A stretch of DNA of 64,000 nucleotides from CAYMKL01 sp964390805. GTDB taxonomy: Bacteria > Chloroflexota > Anaerolineae > VGOG01. Below, piece by piece: positions 42,446 to 50,896 of the stretch. The DNA lies in contig CAYMKL010000001.1 of assembly GCA_964390805.1 (NCBI GenBank), positions 1 to 64,000 of the forward strand, written 5' to 3'. The notes below the pieces were generated by a model. It was given only the letters and a program-made list of their open reading frames with translations. It was not told the origin of the DNA and made no database searches. The first letter of the stretch is position 1. Each line of letters begins with the position of its first letter. Made by a program: the position numbers and the translations under genes.

Positions 42446-44377
42446 TTACTCCACAACCTTCCAGTCAGCGACGTTCCAGGTGATCATGTCATTGGCGTTG
42501 TCGTCAATACCCTTGATTCGCACGTTGTAGCCCGCGGCCTCGACCGACACAAACAGCGGGATGCAGGGCAGCTCTTCGTCCAGGATCTCGGCCATCTGGC
42601 AGAACATTTCCTTGCGGTAATCCTCATCCGTCGTGTAGGTCTCATCCAGCAGGGCGTCGAACTCCTCGTTCGACCAGCGCTCCACGTTCCAGCCGTAGTC
42701 GGGCTCCTGGGCGGCGGTGGAGTAGTACACCCACAGGAAGTCGGTGAGCTGGTTGCCGGCATAGCCATCGTCCCACAGATTGAGGTCAAAGTTACCGTTC
42801 TGCTCGATACCGCCCTCGTCGTAGGTACCCCACAGTTGGCTTCCCTCAACCATGCCCAACTCCGTGCCCAGGCCGACTGCGTTAAGGTCCTCGGCGATGA
42901 GTTGGTGGGCCAGCTCGAGGGTCTCACCCCACTCCGAGTAGACCAGGAACTCCGTCGTCATCACGTAGCCCTCGTCGGCGCCAGTGGTGCAGCCGTGACA
43001 CTCGCGGATGCCGTCACCGTCGGTGTCGGTCCACCCGGCCTCCTCCAGCAGCGCTCGAGCGTCGTCGGGATCGTACTCCGGTTTGGGGACGTCGCACGCG
43101 TAGGGCTCGCGGTAGAAATCCGTCCACTGCGCAGTCATCATTCCAGCGTCTCCCCAGATCCCAGCGACAATCTCATCTACGTTGATGGCCATACGCATGG
43201 CCTGGCGCACGCGCACATCACTGAAGATGGGATGCGGAGTCTCTACCGAGTCAATGGTTCCCCTCGCCGCCTGATTGGGCCACAGCCGCACCAGCCAGCG
43301 GCCAAAGGCAGCTCGACTGACGTCCACGTTCGATGCTTCTTCGTACGCTTCCAGCACGGATTGGATGATCCAGAAGTCAACGTCGCCATCCCCCTCCAGC
43401 ATCATCTCCTGGCGCACGGTCTCCTCGGGCACGATCTGGACGTACACTGTGTCTATGTAGGGCTTGCCCTCCTCGTAGTAGTTGGGGTTGCGAACGAAGG
43501 TCAGGTGATCGCCCGCCTCCCACTCCTTGAGGATATAGGGGCCATTGCTCAGCGGATCGCGGTTGCAGTCCCAGTTGCCGATGCCCTCCCCCTGGCAGTA
43601 ATGCTCAGGCCAGATGGCGCCGTAGAACCCACCGAACTGCTCCAGGTAGTCCGGATAGACCGAGTTGTAGTACACCACAAACGTGTAGTCGTCAATCTTC
43701 TCGACGCTGTCGGTGTAGTCTATCCCTGGCACCCACATGCCTGTCTCGGGGTCGGCGAGCGCGTTCCAGGTGAAGAGCACGTCGTCGGCCGTGACCGGCT
43801 CTCCGTCCTCCCAGTACACGTCATCCCGCATCGTCCAGGTGACTTCCATCGTCCATTCGTCCCAGTCAATCACCACCCCGCCGTTCTCCTCGCTGGGCAG
43901 CTCGGCGGCCAACTCTGGATAAATCTCGCTCCGCGGGCCGATGTCGGCCATGCCCAGCAGGGTCATCTCCGCCACCAGGTTCTCGTACCCCGTGTCGGTC
44001 AGCCAGTGGTTGAAGCTGGGCGGATCCTCCATGGAGAGGATAACGACGCTCGTCGGGGTGCGTTTGGCGAGCTCGGTGTACTTCGCCGCCTCATCGGGGC
44101 TGGGGATGAGGAGCTTCCAACCAGGATGGATCAGGCTGGGGTTCTCGATGTTGGCGAAGCTGGAATCTATGGCATTCTTGGCGTTGCTAGCGCCGACGAT
44201 GGCCCAATAGGCCGGGCCACTGCCCAGGTACTTCTCCGCCAGGGTCCAGAGATTATCGCCCAGTTTAACCGTGTAGGTCAGCTCCTCCTGGGTCGGAGGA
44301 GCAGCGCTGGCCGCACTCACTAGAGTCAGCAACGTTGTGAGCACTAGGACCAGGTTAATAAGCATCTTCTTAGACAT
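42446..44377 (-). CDS. LysM-bearing ABC transporter solute-binding protein (family 5)
   Basis: A 643-residue exported protein. Residues 1-26 form a signal peptide (LINLVLVLTTLLTLVSAASAA). A LysM domain follows (about 34-92: YTVKLGDNLWTLAEKYLG ... HPGWKLLIPS), which normally binds peptidoglycan. The rest is a dipeptide/nickel-type binding domain (SBP_bac_5), with LAAELPSEENGGVVIDWDEW and YEEGKPYIDTVYVQIVPEE segments. ATG 44377 follows AGGAGGT at 6 nt. The usual lipobox is absent; the LysM may instead hold the binding protein at the wall, a sensible device in a cell without an outer membrane. It heads the transporter operon with the two permeases. Confidence 0.9.
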   Translation of the reverse strand: MSKKMLINLVLVLTTLLTLVSAASAAPPTQEELTYTVKLGDNLWTLAEKYLGSGPAYWAIVGASNAKNAIDSSFANIENPSLIHPGWKLLIPSPDEAAKYTELAKRTPTSVVILSMEDPPSFNHWLTDTGYENLVAEMTLLGMADIGPRSEIYPELAAELPSEENGGVVIDWDEWTMEVTWTMRDDVYWEDGEPVTADDVLFTWNALADPETGMWVPGIDYTDSVEKIDDYTFVVYYNSVYPDYLEQFGGFYGAIWPEHYCQGEGIGNWDCNRDPLSNGPYILKEWEAGDHLTFVRNPNYYEEGKPYIDTVYVQIVPEETVRQEMMLEGDGDVDFWIIQSVLEAYEEASNVDVSRAAFGRWLVRLWPNQAARGTIDSVETPHPIFSDVRVRQAMRMAINVDEIVAGIWGDAGMMTAQWTDFYREPYACDVPKPEYDPDDARALLEEAGWTDTDGDGIRECHGCTTGADEGYVMTTEFLVYSEWGETLELAHQLIAEDLNAVGLGTELGMVEGSQLWGTYDEGGIEQNGNFDLNLWDDGYAGNQLTDFLWVYYSTAAQEPDYGWNVERWSNEEFDALLDETYTTDEDYRKEMFCQMAEILDEELPCIPLFVSVEAAGYNVRIKGIDDNANDMITWNVADWKVVE

Positions 44378-44472
44378 TCTTTTACCTCCTTTTTTGTGTT
44401 TTGAGACTAACGCGAGAATCCAATGCTTTTGTGCGATAGCTATCCCCCCTTTCCCAACATAACGACTTTGGA

Positions 44473-44570
44473 AGAAACCAGGTTTTTTCGCTACCTGAAT
44501 GAACGACTCATTGCTTTGAAGCTCTCTGCCGTGCGAAAAGCCACATTCTTCAGCCAAAAACCTGGTTTCT
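44473..44570. repeat. MITE-like element with 15-bp perfect terminal inverted repeats
   Basis: AGAAACCAGGTTTTT (44473-44487) and AAAAACCTGGTTTCT (44556-44570) are exact reverse complements and bound a 98-bp segment without coding capacity. It lies between the corrinoid protein stop and the binding-protein start. Confidence 0.75.
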
Positions 44571-44577
44571 GAGCAGG

Positions 44578-45231
44578 TTATGCCGCAGCGCCGACGAGCT
44601 TCTTGGCCACCGCGACCGCGGAGATGGCGTCCTCAGCGTAGCCGTCGGCGCCGATCTTGTCGGCCCAGCTCTGGGTGACGGGAGCGCCGCCGACCATGAC
44701 CTTCACCTGATCGCGGAGGCCGGCCTCTTCCAGGGCCTCGACCAGCCTTTGCTGCTGTAGCATCGTGGTCGTCAGCAGCGCAGAGGCGCCGACCAGCGTC
44801 GCTCCAGCCTCCCTGACCGCGGCGACGAAATCATCTACTGGCTTGTCAATGCCGATGTCGGTGACCTGAAAGCCATTGGCGGCGAGCATGGTCCCCACCA
44901 ACGTCTTGCCGATCTCGTGCAGGTCGCCCTCCACCGTGCCAAGCACCACCCGGCCCAGCACCTCCCGCTCTTGCCCCCCGGTCAGGGCTGGCTCCAGGAC
45001 GGCCAGGGCCATCTTCATCGCTTCGCCGCCGATGATCAGGTCGGGCAAGAAGTACTCCCCGCTGGCAAACAGCTCGCCTACGCGGTCCATCCCCGGAGTG
45101 AGCCCTTTGTTGATGCAAGCTAGAGGATCGAGACCCGCAGCCAGCGCCTGTCTGGCCAGCTCCTCCGCGTCCTCCGGCTCACCGTCTATCACTACCTGTG
45201 CTAGTTTGTCGAAAAGCTCTTCCTTTGACAT
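44578..45231 (-). CDS. Methyltransferase cognate corrinoid protein (MtbC/MttC family)
   Basis: A 217-residue corrinoid protein. The N-terminal helical cap (B12-binding-2) is followed by a Rossmann-like cobalamin domain with the D103-x-H105-x2-G108 signature in VEGDLHEIGKTLVGTMLAANGF; His105 is the lower cobalt ligand. It accepts methyl groups from MttB-family enzymes and passes them to a tetrahydrofolate or CoM methyltransferase, neither of which is in the window. ATG 45231 follows TAGGAGGAG at 3 nt. It lies directly downstream of mttB 6, its likeliest partner, and must otherwise be shared among seven MttB paralogs unless other copies exist elsewhere. Confidence 0.95.
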   Translation of the reverse strand: MSKEELFDKLAQVVIDGEPEDAEELARQALAAGLDPLACINKGLTPGMDRVGELFASGEYFLPDLIIGGEAMKMALAVLEPALTGGQEREVLGRVVLGTVEGDLHEIGKTLVGTMLAANGFQVTDIGIDKPVDDFVAAVREAGATLVGASALLTTTMLQQQRLVEALEEAGLRDQVKVMVGGAPVTQSWADKIGADGYAEDAISAVAVAKKLVGAAA

Positions 45232-45274
45232 GTTCTCCTCCTAGCAAATTTGCGGATGTCCTCACACGCTCAGA

Positions 45275-45349
45275 GCGGATCGCCAGATCCGCGACCGCCC
45301 CAGATTGAGTAGGATTGGTCGGCCAAGCGTTGGATCTGATGATCCAACG
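45275..45349. repeat. REP-like palindromes
   Basis: GCGGATCGCCAGATCCGC (45275-45292) and CGTTGGATCTGATGATCCAACG (45328-45349) are perfect or near-perfect hairpins between mttB 6 and the corrinoid gene. The core GGATCGCCAGATCC is shared with 30254-30267. Confidence 0.65.
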
Positions 45350-45360
45350 CGAGCAAAGTA

Positions 45361-46812
45361 TCAAGCACCCAACTCTTGCTTGGCGGCATCCAAAATAGCC
45401 TGCAATTCAGCCCGAACTGCATCCTCCAGCGGCTCAGGCTCGTGCTCCCTCAGGATGCGGTCGAACTCTGCCCTGGCCCGCTGGCGGATGTCGGGCAGGG
45501 GCTTGCCGTCCAACGGTGGCCGCGGCCGGGTCAACCCAGGTATCCATATCTCCCGCAGGTGCTGGCGGGTGTGCTCCTGGGCCAGGAAATGCCCGCCCGG
45601 CCCCACCTCGCCGATCACATCCAGCGCCAGGCTGTCGGCGCTGACGTCAATGCCCTCCACGAGAAGGCGCTGGGTGTGGTAGATCTCGTCGTCGAAGATG
45701 ATCTGCTCCGGCACCAACAGGGTCGAGGCTTTCAACATGCCCCCTCCGGTTACCATTTCCGCGCCGGCCAGGGGAACCATCAGCGTGGTGTAGACGCTGT
45801 CCCTGCCCAGTTGCCAGGTGGCGGGCTCAGGACTATCCATGCCAAACGCGCCGCCCAGCGCCGGAACGCCCCAGTCGTGAGCCAAGTGCACGGCCGCAGC
45901 ATTGCACAAGTACTTCTCCGGTATGGCGACGACGTAGTCGGCAGTGCGAGGGTCCATCACCGAAGCCAGGATGGAGTGGAAGACCGGCGCGCCAGGGGCG
46001 ACCAACTGCATCAGCACCGTGGCGCTGACTACCTCGGCATTGGCCAACACCAGGGCCCCGCCTGGAGCCGCCGGTGCGCTGGACCCCATGTTCGGCATAG
46101 ACATGAAGCCAACGGGAATGCCCGCCTCCGCATAAACCATCCCCGCCTCAATGCCCTCCGGATCCTGACCCAAAGGTGCAATCGTACAGATCAAGACGGA
46201 AAAGGGAGGGTGCGCCCGCATTTTCTCCTTGTCGCCAGCGATGACCTCCGCCATGCGCACCGCGTACTGGGCTGGCTTTTCCCCCATGACGGTCTCAGTC
46301 TGAACGTGCTTGGCGGTGTTGTTGAAACTGGCGTCGAGTTCGTGCAGGGGGGCCAGTCGTCCGTAGTCCTGCGCGCTGACCATCGGCCAGTAAAAGGCAA
46401 TCGAGGAGAGGTAGTCCGCCACCCGCGCCATCTTGGCCACGTCTTCTTTGCAGGAGTGGCGCTGCTCCCCGGTCTCGAAATCAATGGTCAGCGTCCCGCA
46501 CCCGTCGGTTCCGAAATAGCTGCTCGCGCCATCGAGGAGCAGATCCGTCCCCCCCGCCCGGCCAGACAGGATGTAGGAGCGCGGCGCGTGGCTCATGGCC
46601 TCCGTCACCAGATCCGGCGGCAGCCGGACAATCTCGCTCTTCCAGTCAACCTGAGCTCCGTGCCCGGCAAAGACGCGCAGGGCGCGCTGGGAGGGGAACC
46701 GCACCCCAACTTGTTCCAGGACGTGCAGCGTGGCCGCCCTGATGGCCTGGCGCTGGTCGGCGTTCAGTACCGCCAGGTGGAATTTGGGGTGGATGGGCTG
46801 GATGTTGGGCAT
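45361..46812 (-). CDS. MttB-family methyltransferase-like protein 6
   Basis: A 483-residue MttB-superfamily protein of the SFYWP-type subgroup (IAFYWPMVSAQDYG, YFGTDGCGTLTIDFETGEQR, PGGALVLANAEVVSATVLMQL). No in-frame amber codon, so non-pyrrolysine. ATG 46812 follows TAGGT. As the gene immediately upstream of the corrinoid protein, it is the best candidate for a direct methyl donor to that protein, as in characterised MttB-family/MttC-type operons. Confidence 0.9.
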   Translation of the reverse strand: MPNIQPIHPKFHLAVLNADQRQAIRAATLHVLEQVGVRFPSQRALRVFAGHGAQVDWKSEIVRLPPDLVTEAMSHAPRSYILSGRAGGTDLLLDGASSYFGTDGCGTLTIDFETGEQRHSCKEDVAKMARVADYLSSIAFYWPMVSAQDYGRLAPLHELDASFNNTAKHVQTETVMGEKPAQYAVRMAEVIAGDKEKMRAHPPFSVLICTIAPLGQDPEGIEAGMVYAEAGIPVGFMSMPNMGSSAPAAPGGALVLANAEVVSATVLMQLVAPGAPVFHSILASVMDPRTADYVVAIPEKYLCNAAAVHLAHDWGVPALGGAFGMDSPEPATWQLGRDSVYTTLMVPLAGAEMVTGGGMLKASTLLVPEQIIFDDEIYHTQRLLVEGIDVSADSLALDVIGEVGPGGHFLAQEHTRQHLREIWIPGLTRPRPPLDGKPLPDIRQRARAEFDRILREHEPEPLEDAVRAELQAILDAAKQELGA

Positions 46813-46831
46813 GTTACCTAGTCTCGCAGAG

Positions 46832-46945
46832 CCGTTAGTTCGTAAATTCGTAAGTTCGTAAGTTCGTAGATTCGTGACTTTGTAGATTCGTCCGCGAGTC
46901 AGCGAGTTTACGAATCTACGAGTCCACGGATTTACGAATTCACCA
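46832..46945. repeat. Heptamer-type TTCGTAG repeat hairpin, copy 4
   Basis: GTTCGTAAATTCGTAAGTTCG and further heptamers are mirrored by TTTACGAATCTACGAGTCC and TTTACGAATTC. It occupies the gap between mttB 7 and mttB 6. Confidence 0.75.
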
Positions 46946-48343
46946 GTGAAAGTCTGGCCCCAGGTAGTGCCGCACTATGCGTTCCAGCTCCGCCTCGACC
47001 TTAGCGGGCAATGGCGGCGGCTGGTGGTGGGCCAGGATGTCCTGGGCCTTGCGGCGGCAAACCTGCTCAATGGTCTCGCCCTTGGCCTGCCAAGTCTCGT
47101 AAGTGTCGCGGCTGAGGATGCCGGGCAGCCAGTGCTGGCGGAAGGTGTGGCGGGTGTGTCGGGCCTTGAGGAAATTGCCGCGTGGCGTGTTGGCCTTGAT
47201 CAGCGCCACTTCTTCCTCGAGGTCGTGAATCGTGATGCCCTGCATCATGCGCCGCAGCCCGGCGATGAGCTCGTCGTCCAGCACCATCTGGGTATACGAA
47301 ATGGACGAGCCCGCGTCCACGGCGCCCACCCCGTAGATGATGTCTGCGCCCTCCAGCAGCAGCGGGACGACGGTGACCGCCTTCTCATAACCGGCCTGGG
47401 CGTCCACCTCCTTGGCGTCCGTCGAAAGCCCGCCGCACATGGACGGGATGCCGTAGTAGCGCGCCATCAGCGCGGCTCCGCTGTTGATCATCCCGCGCTC
47501 CGGCGCGCCCAGGGGCAGCAGGCCGGTGCGCATGTCCAGCACCGCCGACACGCTGCCATACAGCAGGGGCGTGCCTGGGTAGAGGATCTGCAGGGCCACG
47601 ATCCAGGCCAGGACGTCGGTGTTGATCACCACCAACTCGCCCAGCAGCGTGGCTGGTGCCGACGCGCCGCCCATGGCCATGCTGAGGATGGTGATGGGGA
47701 CGCCGTGCTCGGCCCAGCGCAGCATACAGCGCACGTTCTCCGGCGTGAAGTAGCCTGGGCTGATGGGGCAATAGAGCGTGGCGAAGTTGGGCCGAGCGCG
47801 GAAGGCGTCCTCTCCGCCGGCTACCGCGGCCAGCATCTCCACCGCCGCATCCACCCGCTCCGAAGAAAGGGTGCGGTGCACCAGCGGCTTGCCTGTGCGG
47901 CGCAGCAGCTCAGCGATCTCCACCAGGTCTGAGCCCTCTCCCTGGTCAGTGGCAGTGACCGTGGGGCGGACGATGTCCACCTGCGGCAGCGCATCCTGCA
48001 GCGCCACCAGGTCGTGCACGTCCTGGCGGGTGGCTGGCCGCCGCACGCCGGTCTGGAGATCAAACACATTCACCGGCGTGCCCGCGCCCATGAAGCAAGG
48101 GGTTCGCTCGAAAGGCGCTGGCGTCTCTCCGGCCCGGTCGTAGAGCCTGACATCGCGAGGTAGGCGGGTCAGGGCCGTCTCCAGCAGTTCGGGCGTCACC
48201 CGAACCATTTGCGACTCCCAGTCCACCGGGAAACCCGCCGCTTCAAGGCGGGCCAAGGCATCCCGCTCCGGCACACAAAAGCCCACCTCGCTCAAGATCT
48301 CGACTGATTTACCGTGCACCAACTCAGCAGTAGAATCAAGCAT
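46940..48343 (-). CDS. MttB-family methyltransferase-like protein 7
   Basis: A 467-residue MttB-superfamily protein from the diverged subgroup (IVRPTVTATDQG where others have YWPxVSAQDY). The family's central APATLLGELVVINTDVLAWIVALQILYPGTPLLYG region is present. The open frame extends to TTG 48382 through a TTTCGGGTTTCGAG repeat; ATG 48343 is the likelier start although its ribosome site is weak. No in-frame amber codon. It is the first structural gene after the Lrp-type regulator and so possibly the main target of that regulator. Confidence 0.87.
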   Translation of the reverse strand: MLDSTAELVHGKSVEILSEVGFCVPERDALARLEAAGFPVDWESQMVRVTPELLETALTRLPRDVRLYDRAGETPAPFERTPCFMGAGTPVNVFDLQTGVRRPATRQDVHDLVALQDALPQVDIVRPTVTATDQGEGSDLVEIAELLRRTGKPLVHRTLSSERVDAAVEMLAAVAGGEDAFRARPNFATLYCPISPGYFTPENVRCMLRWAEHGVPITILSMAMGGASAPATLLGELVVINTDVLAWIVALQILYPGTPLLYGSVSAVLDMRTGLLPLGAPERGMINSGAALMARYYGIPSMCGGLSTDAKEVDAQAGYEKAVTVVPLLLEGADIIYGVGAVDAGSSISYTQMVLDDELIAGLRRMMQGITIHDLEEEVALIKANTPRGNFLKARHTRHTFRQHWLPGILSRDTYETWQAKGETIEQVCRRKAQDILAHHQPPPLPAKVEAELERIVRHYLGPDFHW

Positions 48344-48392
48344 ACGGCTCGCCAACTGCAAACTCGAAACCCGAAACTCCAAACCCGAAACC

Positions 48393-48890
48393 CTACCCCT
48401 CCAGTTGAATGGGAAGACTATGCCCCGCCCGTGGCGGCTCAGCTTCCCCCCAGCGGTACGACAGCTTGTAAATCTTGAGGATCATAAAGGTCTGGGTGCG
48501 CTGCACCCCCGCAACCTGGTGCAGCTTGTGATTGAGGAAGGAGACGAAATGCTCCCTGTCTTTGCAGAAGACCTCCACAAACAGGTCGAATTCACCGGAG
48601 GCCATGAAGAGGTAGCTGACTTCGGGGAACTGGGCGAGCTGATCAGCCACGGCGTCAATCTCCCCCGCCTGTACAGCGACCCCGATCATCCCCGCCGCGT
48701 TCCATCCCAGGAACTGCGGCTCCACCACAGCGACAACTTGCAGCACCCCGCTCTCGGTCAGGTTCTTGACGCGACGGCGCACCGTCCCTTCGGAGATGCC
48801 TAACGCGGCAGCGACGTCGGTGAGCGGCATCCGCCCGTCGTATTGCAGGTGGGCGATGATAGCCCGATCAGTTTCGTCTAAGTGTGCCAT
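48393..48890 (-). CDS. Lrp/AsnC family transcriptional regulator
   Basis: A 165-residue regulator. The N-terminal winged helix is LDETDRAIIAHLQYDGRMPLTDVAAALGISEGTVRRRVKNL, followed by the C-terminal effector (RAM) domain. ATG 48890 follows GGAGGGCGAGGGG. Lrp/AsnC proteins sense amino acids and control their metabolism. This one is the first gene of a run of about 48 kb of co-oriented amine and amino-acid genes, so it is the obvious candidate local controller and is probably autoregulated from its own strong promoter. Confidence 0.95.
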   Translation of the reverse strand: MAHLDETDRAIIAHLQYDGRMPLTDVAAALGISEGTVRRRVKNLTESGVLQVVAVVEPQFLGWNAAGMIGVAVQAGEIDAVADQLAQFPEVSYLFMASGEFDLFVEVFCKDREHFVSFLNHKLHQVAGVQRTQTFMILKIYKLSYRWGEAEPPRAGHSLPIQLEG

Positions 48891-48935
48891 CCCCTCGCCC
48901 TCCTTCTATCCTATCGTCCGTGACTACCCTGTGGT

Positions 48936-48964
48936 ATTATAGCCGAATTTCGCAAAAAGGTCAA
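48936..48964 (-). promoter_or_regulatory. Near-consensus sigma-70 promoter of the Lrp-type regulator
   Basis: On the minus strand TTGACC (48964-48959), a 17-nt spacer and TATAAT (48941-48936) precede the regulator's ATG by 45 nt. The match to the consensus is excellent. Transcription would start near 48929. Confidence 0.8.
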
Positions 48965-49063
48965 ATCTGATGACGAATTATCATTCTGGGATGGGGTAGA
49001 TTTACGAATTTCGTGACATTGTGGGACGGCGGTGTGTTTGGAGCACAACTAGCAAACAGGAGA

Positions 49064-49130
49064 AAAGCCTCCTGCGTCAACCGCAAGGTGGCTTTGGGGT
49101 GTTGCCAAACAAACTGAGATGTGGTATACT
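49064..49130 (+). promoter_or_regulatory. Hairpin plus sigma-70 promoter cassette, copy 1
   Basis: An imperfect hairpin AAAGCCTCC...GGTGGCTTT (49064-49095) is followed by TTGCCA (49102-49107), a 17-nt spacer and TATACT (49125-49130). A near copy with identical promoter boxes and spacing is at 59610-59678. The leader from here to the LysM gene's ATG at 49301 is about 165 nt and shows no clear gene. Confidence 0.75.
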
Positions 49131-49300
49131 TGTTTAGCAGCCAAATAGAAAAGGGATTACAAAGTCGTGTCTCTGGTAGTCCCAACATCTACTCCTGAAT
49201 GGCCCAGGGACAGGGCGAGAGGATCATAGCACAAAGCCGCTTCCTGGGCAAGGGAGCAGCCTTTCCTAACTTGCCCGCCACACGAAAAGGAGGTTTTGCA

Positions 49301-50887
49301 ATGAGAGAAAACAAGCTAGGACTCTTGCTGGTAGCGCTGAGTATCATCCTCGCCGGAACAGCCTGTACGCGAACTCCAATGCCTGCACAAGTCACGCCAA
49401 CATCAGAACCTGTGCAAACGACTCCAACCCCTGTCCCGCCGACGGCTACCGCTACCGCGCCGATGCCGCCCACCAGGACGCCTGTCCCTCCAACGGCGAC
49501 TCCCAGGCCCCCTACGCCAACACGTGTCCCGCCAACAGCAACGCCCAGGCCCCCTACACCAACAGCAACGCCCATACCTCCCACTCTGACGCCTGTCCCG
49601 CCTACCCCTACGCCAGTGATCTATGTGGTTCAGGAAGGCGATACTTTGAGCGAGATCGCCAAGGAGTTCGGAGTCACCCTGGAAGCCCTCCAGGAAATCA
49701 ACGCTATCTCCGACCCCGCACGTTTACAGATAGACCAGGAGCTCGTCATTCCCCAGAGACAGGTAGTGGCTACAGCCACATCAACCATCTCACCGACCAT
49801 CGCACCGGGGGTCTATGTGGTTCAGGAAGGAGATACTCTGAGCGAGATCGCCAAGCAGTACGGGGTTACAGTCGAGGCTCTCCAAGAGGTCAACGCCATC
49901 TCAGATCCCAAGCGGTTGCAGATAGGCCAGGAGTTGATCATCCCCCAGGATGGGACGATAACGCCCACCAGTGCCGCAACTGAAGTCAAGACGACGTCCA
50001 CCTCGATCCCGACGACGTCTACCGTAACCCCCACGAAGTCCACCACACCGACTGTACAGGCGACCCAAACAGTTGTAGGTGCTCCAGAAGGCATGGTCTT
50101 CGTTCGCGCCGGGGAGTTCATCATGGGCAGTCCAGAGGGTGAGGGCCTTGACAATGAGCATCCCCAGCGCACGGTGTACCTCGATGCTTTCTACATCGGC
50201 AAATATGAGGTGACCAACGAGCAATTCTCGCAGTTTGTTGATGCCACTGGTTACACCACCGACGCTGAGACGGCAGGATGGGGGTGGGCCTGGACAGGCG
50301 AGGATTGGGAGGAAGTGGAAGGGGCCGACTGGCGTCATCCACAGGGACCGGGCAGTAGCATCGAGGACAAGATGGATCATCCCATCGTTCAAGTCAGTTG
50401 GAACGACGCCGACGCCTATTGCCAGTGGGCGGGCGTGCGCCTTCCCACGGAAGCAGAGTGGGAGAAGGCGGCGCGGGGCACCGATGGAAGAGAGTACCCC
50501 TGGGGGAACAGTGCGCCGGACGGGAGCAAACTGAACTACTGCGACGTGAACTGTGAGCAGGCTTGGAAGGATTCGAGCGTAGACGATGGATACGCTGATA
50601 CAGCACCCGTTGGGCATTACGAGGCTGGAAAGACCCCCTACGGAGCCTATGACATGGCTGGCAACGTCTGGGAGTGGGTAGCCGATTGGTATGGCGCCGA
50701 TTATTACAGTAAAGCACCTGAGCGAAATCCTCAAGGCCCCGATTCCGGGGAGAGGCGGGTGGTGCGGGGCGGCTCGTGGTCCGGCTATGAGGGGGACGCC
50801 CGCTGCGTTGATCGCTACGGGGGCGCCCCGGACGTTCGAATCAGCTACTTCGGCTTTCGGGTGGCGGCTTCCCCCGCCTCTCCTTAG
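49301..50887 (+). CDS. Surface lipoprotein with two LysM domains and a DGR-type variable formylglycine-enzyme-like domain
   Basis: A 528-residue protein from ATG 49301 (AAAGGAGG, 7 nt). Domains: signal peptide with possible lipobox Cys22 (LAGTAC); Pro/Thr-rich linker 30-106 built of PPTATP-type repeats; LysM 1 (107-151) and LysM 2 (171-216), almost identical (YVVQEGDTLSEIAK); Thr/Ser linker; and an FGE-sulfatase/C-type-lectin-fold domain (262-525) with GKYEVTNEQF, RLPTEAEWEKAARG, YDMAGNVWEWVADW and GGSW...GFRVAASP. The paired active-site cysteines of true formylglycine-generating enzymes are absent, so ligand binding rather than oxidation is likely. Its last 38 or so codons look like a diversified region. 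Peptidoglycan-anchored display on the cell surface is inferred. Confidence 0.88.
   Translation: MRENKLGLLLVALSIILAGTACTRTPMPAQVTPTSEPVQTTPTPVPPTATATAPMPPTRTPVPPTATPRPPTPTRVPPTATPRPPTPTATPIPPTLTPVPPTPTPVIYVVQEGDTLSEIAKEFGVTLEALQEINAISDPARLQIDQELVIPQRQVVATATSTISPTIAPGVYVVQEGDTLSEIAKQYGVTVEALQEVNAISDPKRLQIGQELIIPQDGTITPTSAATEVKTTSTSIPTTSTVTPTKSTTPTVQATQTVVGAPEGMVFVRAGEFIMGSPEGEGLDNEHPQRTVYLDAFYIGKYEVTNEQFSQFVDATGYTTDAETAGWGWAWTGEDWEEVEGADWRHPQGPGSSIEDKMDHPIVQVSWNDADAYCQWAGVRLPTEAEWEKAARGTDGREYPWGNSAPDGSKLNYCDVNCEQAWKDSSVDDGYADTAPVGHYEAGKTPYGAYDMAGNVWEWVADWYGADYYSKAPERNPQGPDSGERRVVRGGSWSGYEGDARCVDRYGGAPDVRISYFGFRVAASPASP
50762..50875 (+). other. Candidate DGR variable region 1
   Basis: A 114-nt segment, in register with 59449-59562. 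Framework codons (GGC GGC TCG TGG, GCC CGC TGC, CGC TAC GGG, TTT CGG GTG GCG GCT TCC CCC) are identical, while 14 codons between them encode different residues, 11 of these with the third base unchanged. That is what adenine-directed mutagenesis of AAY-type template codons produces. The GC-rich identical 3' end could serve as the homing-initiation site. Confidence 0.65.
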
Positions 50888-50896
50888 GAGTGAGTG

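Noticed and set aside
42365..44323. 652-codon plus-strand open frame opposite the binding-protein gene
   Set aside because: It lies entirely antisense to a clear signal-peptide/LysM/SBP gene with a strong ribosome site and encodes no recognisable domain; long antisense frames are common at high GC.
13869..48343. Pyrrolysine-containing MttB
   Set aside because: All seven mttB frames run through without an in-frame amber codon; no pyl genes are seen.
48891..49300. Riboswitch (for example cobalamin) in the divergent intergenic region
   Set aside because: I could not find the conserved B12-box or a comparable fold; the region is explained by two divergent sigma-70 promoters and a hairpin.
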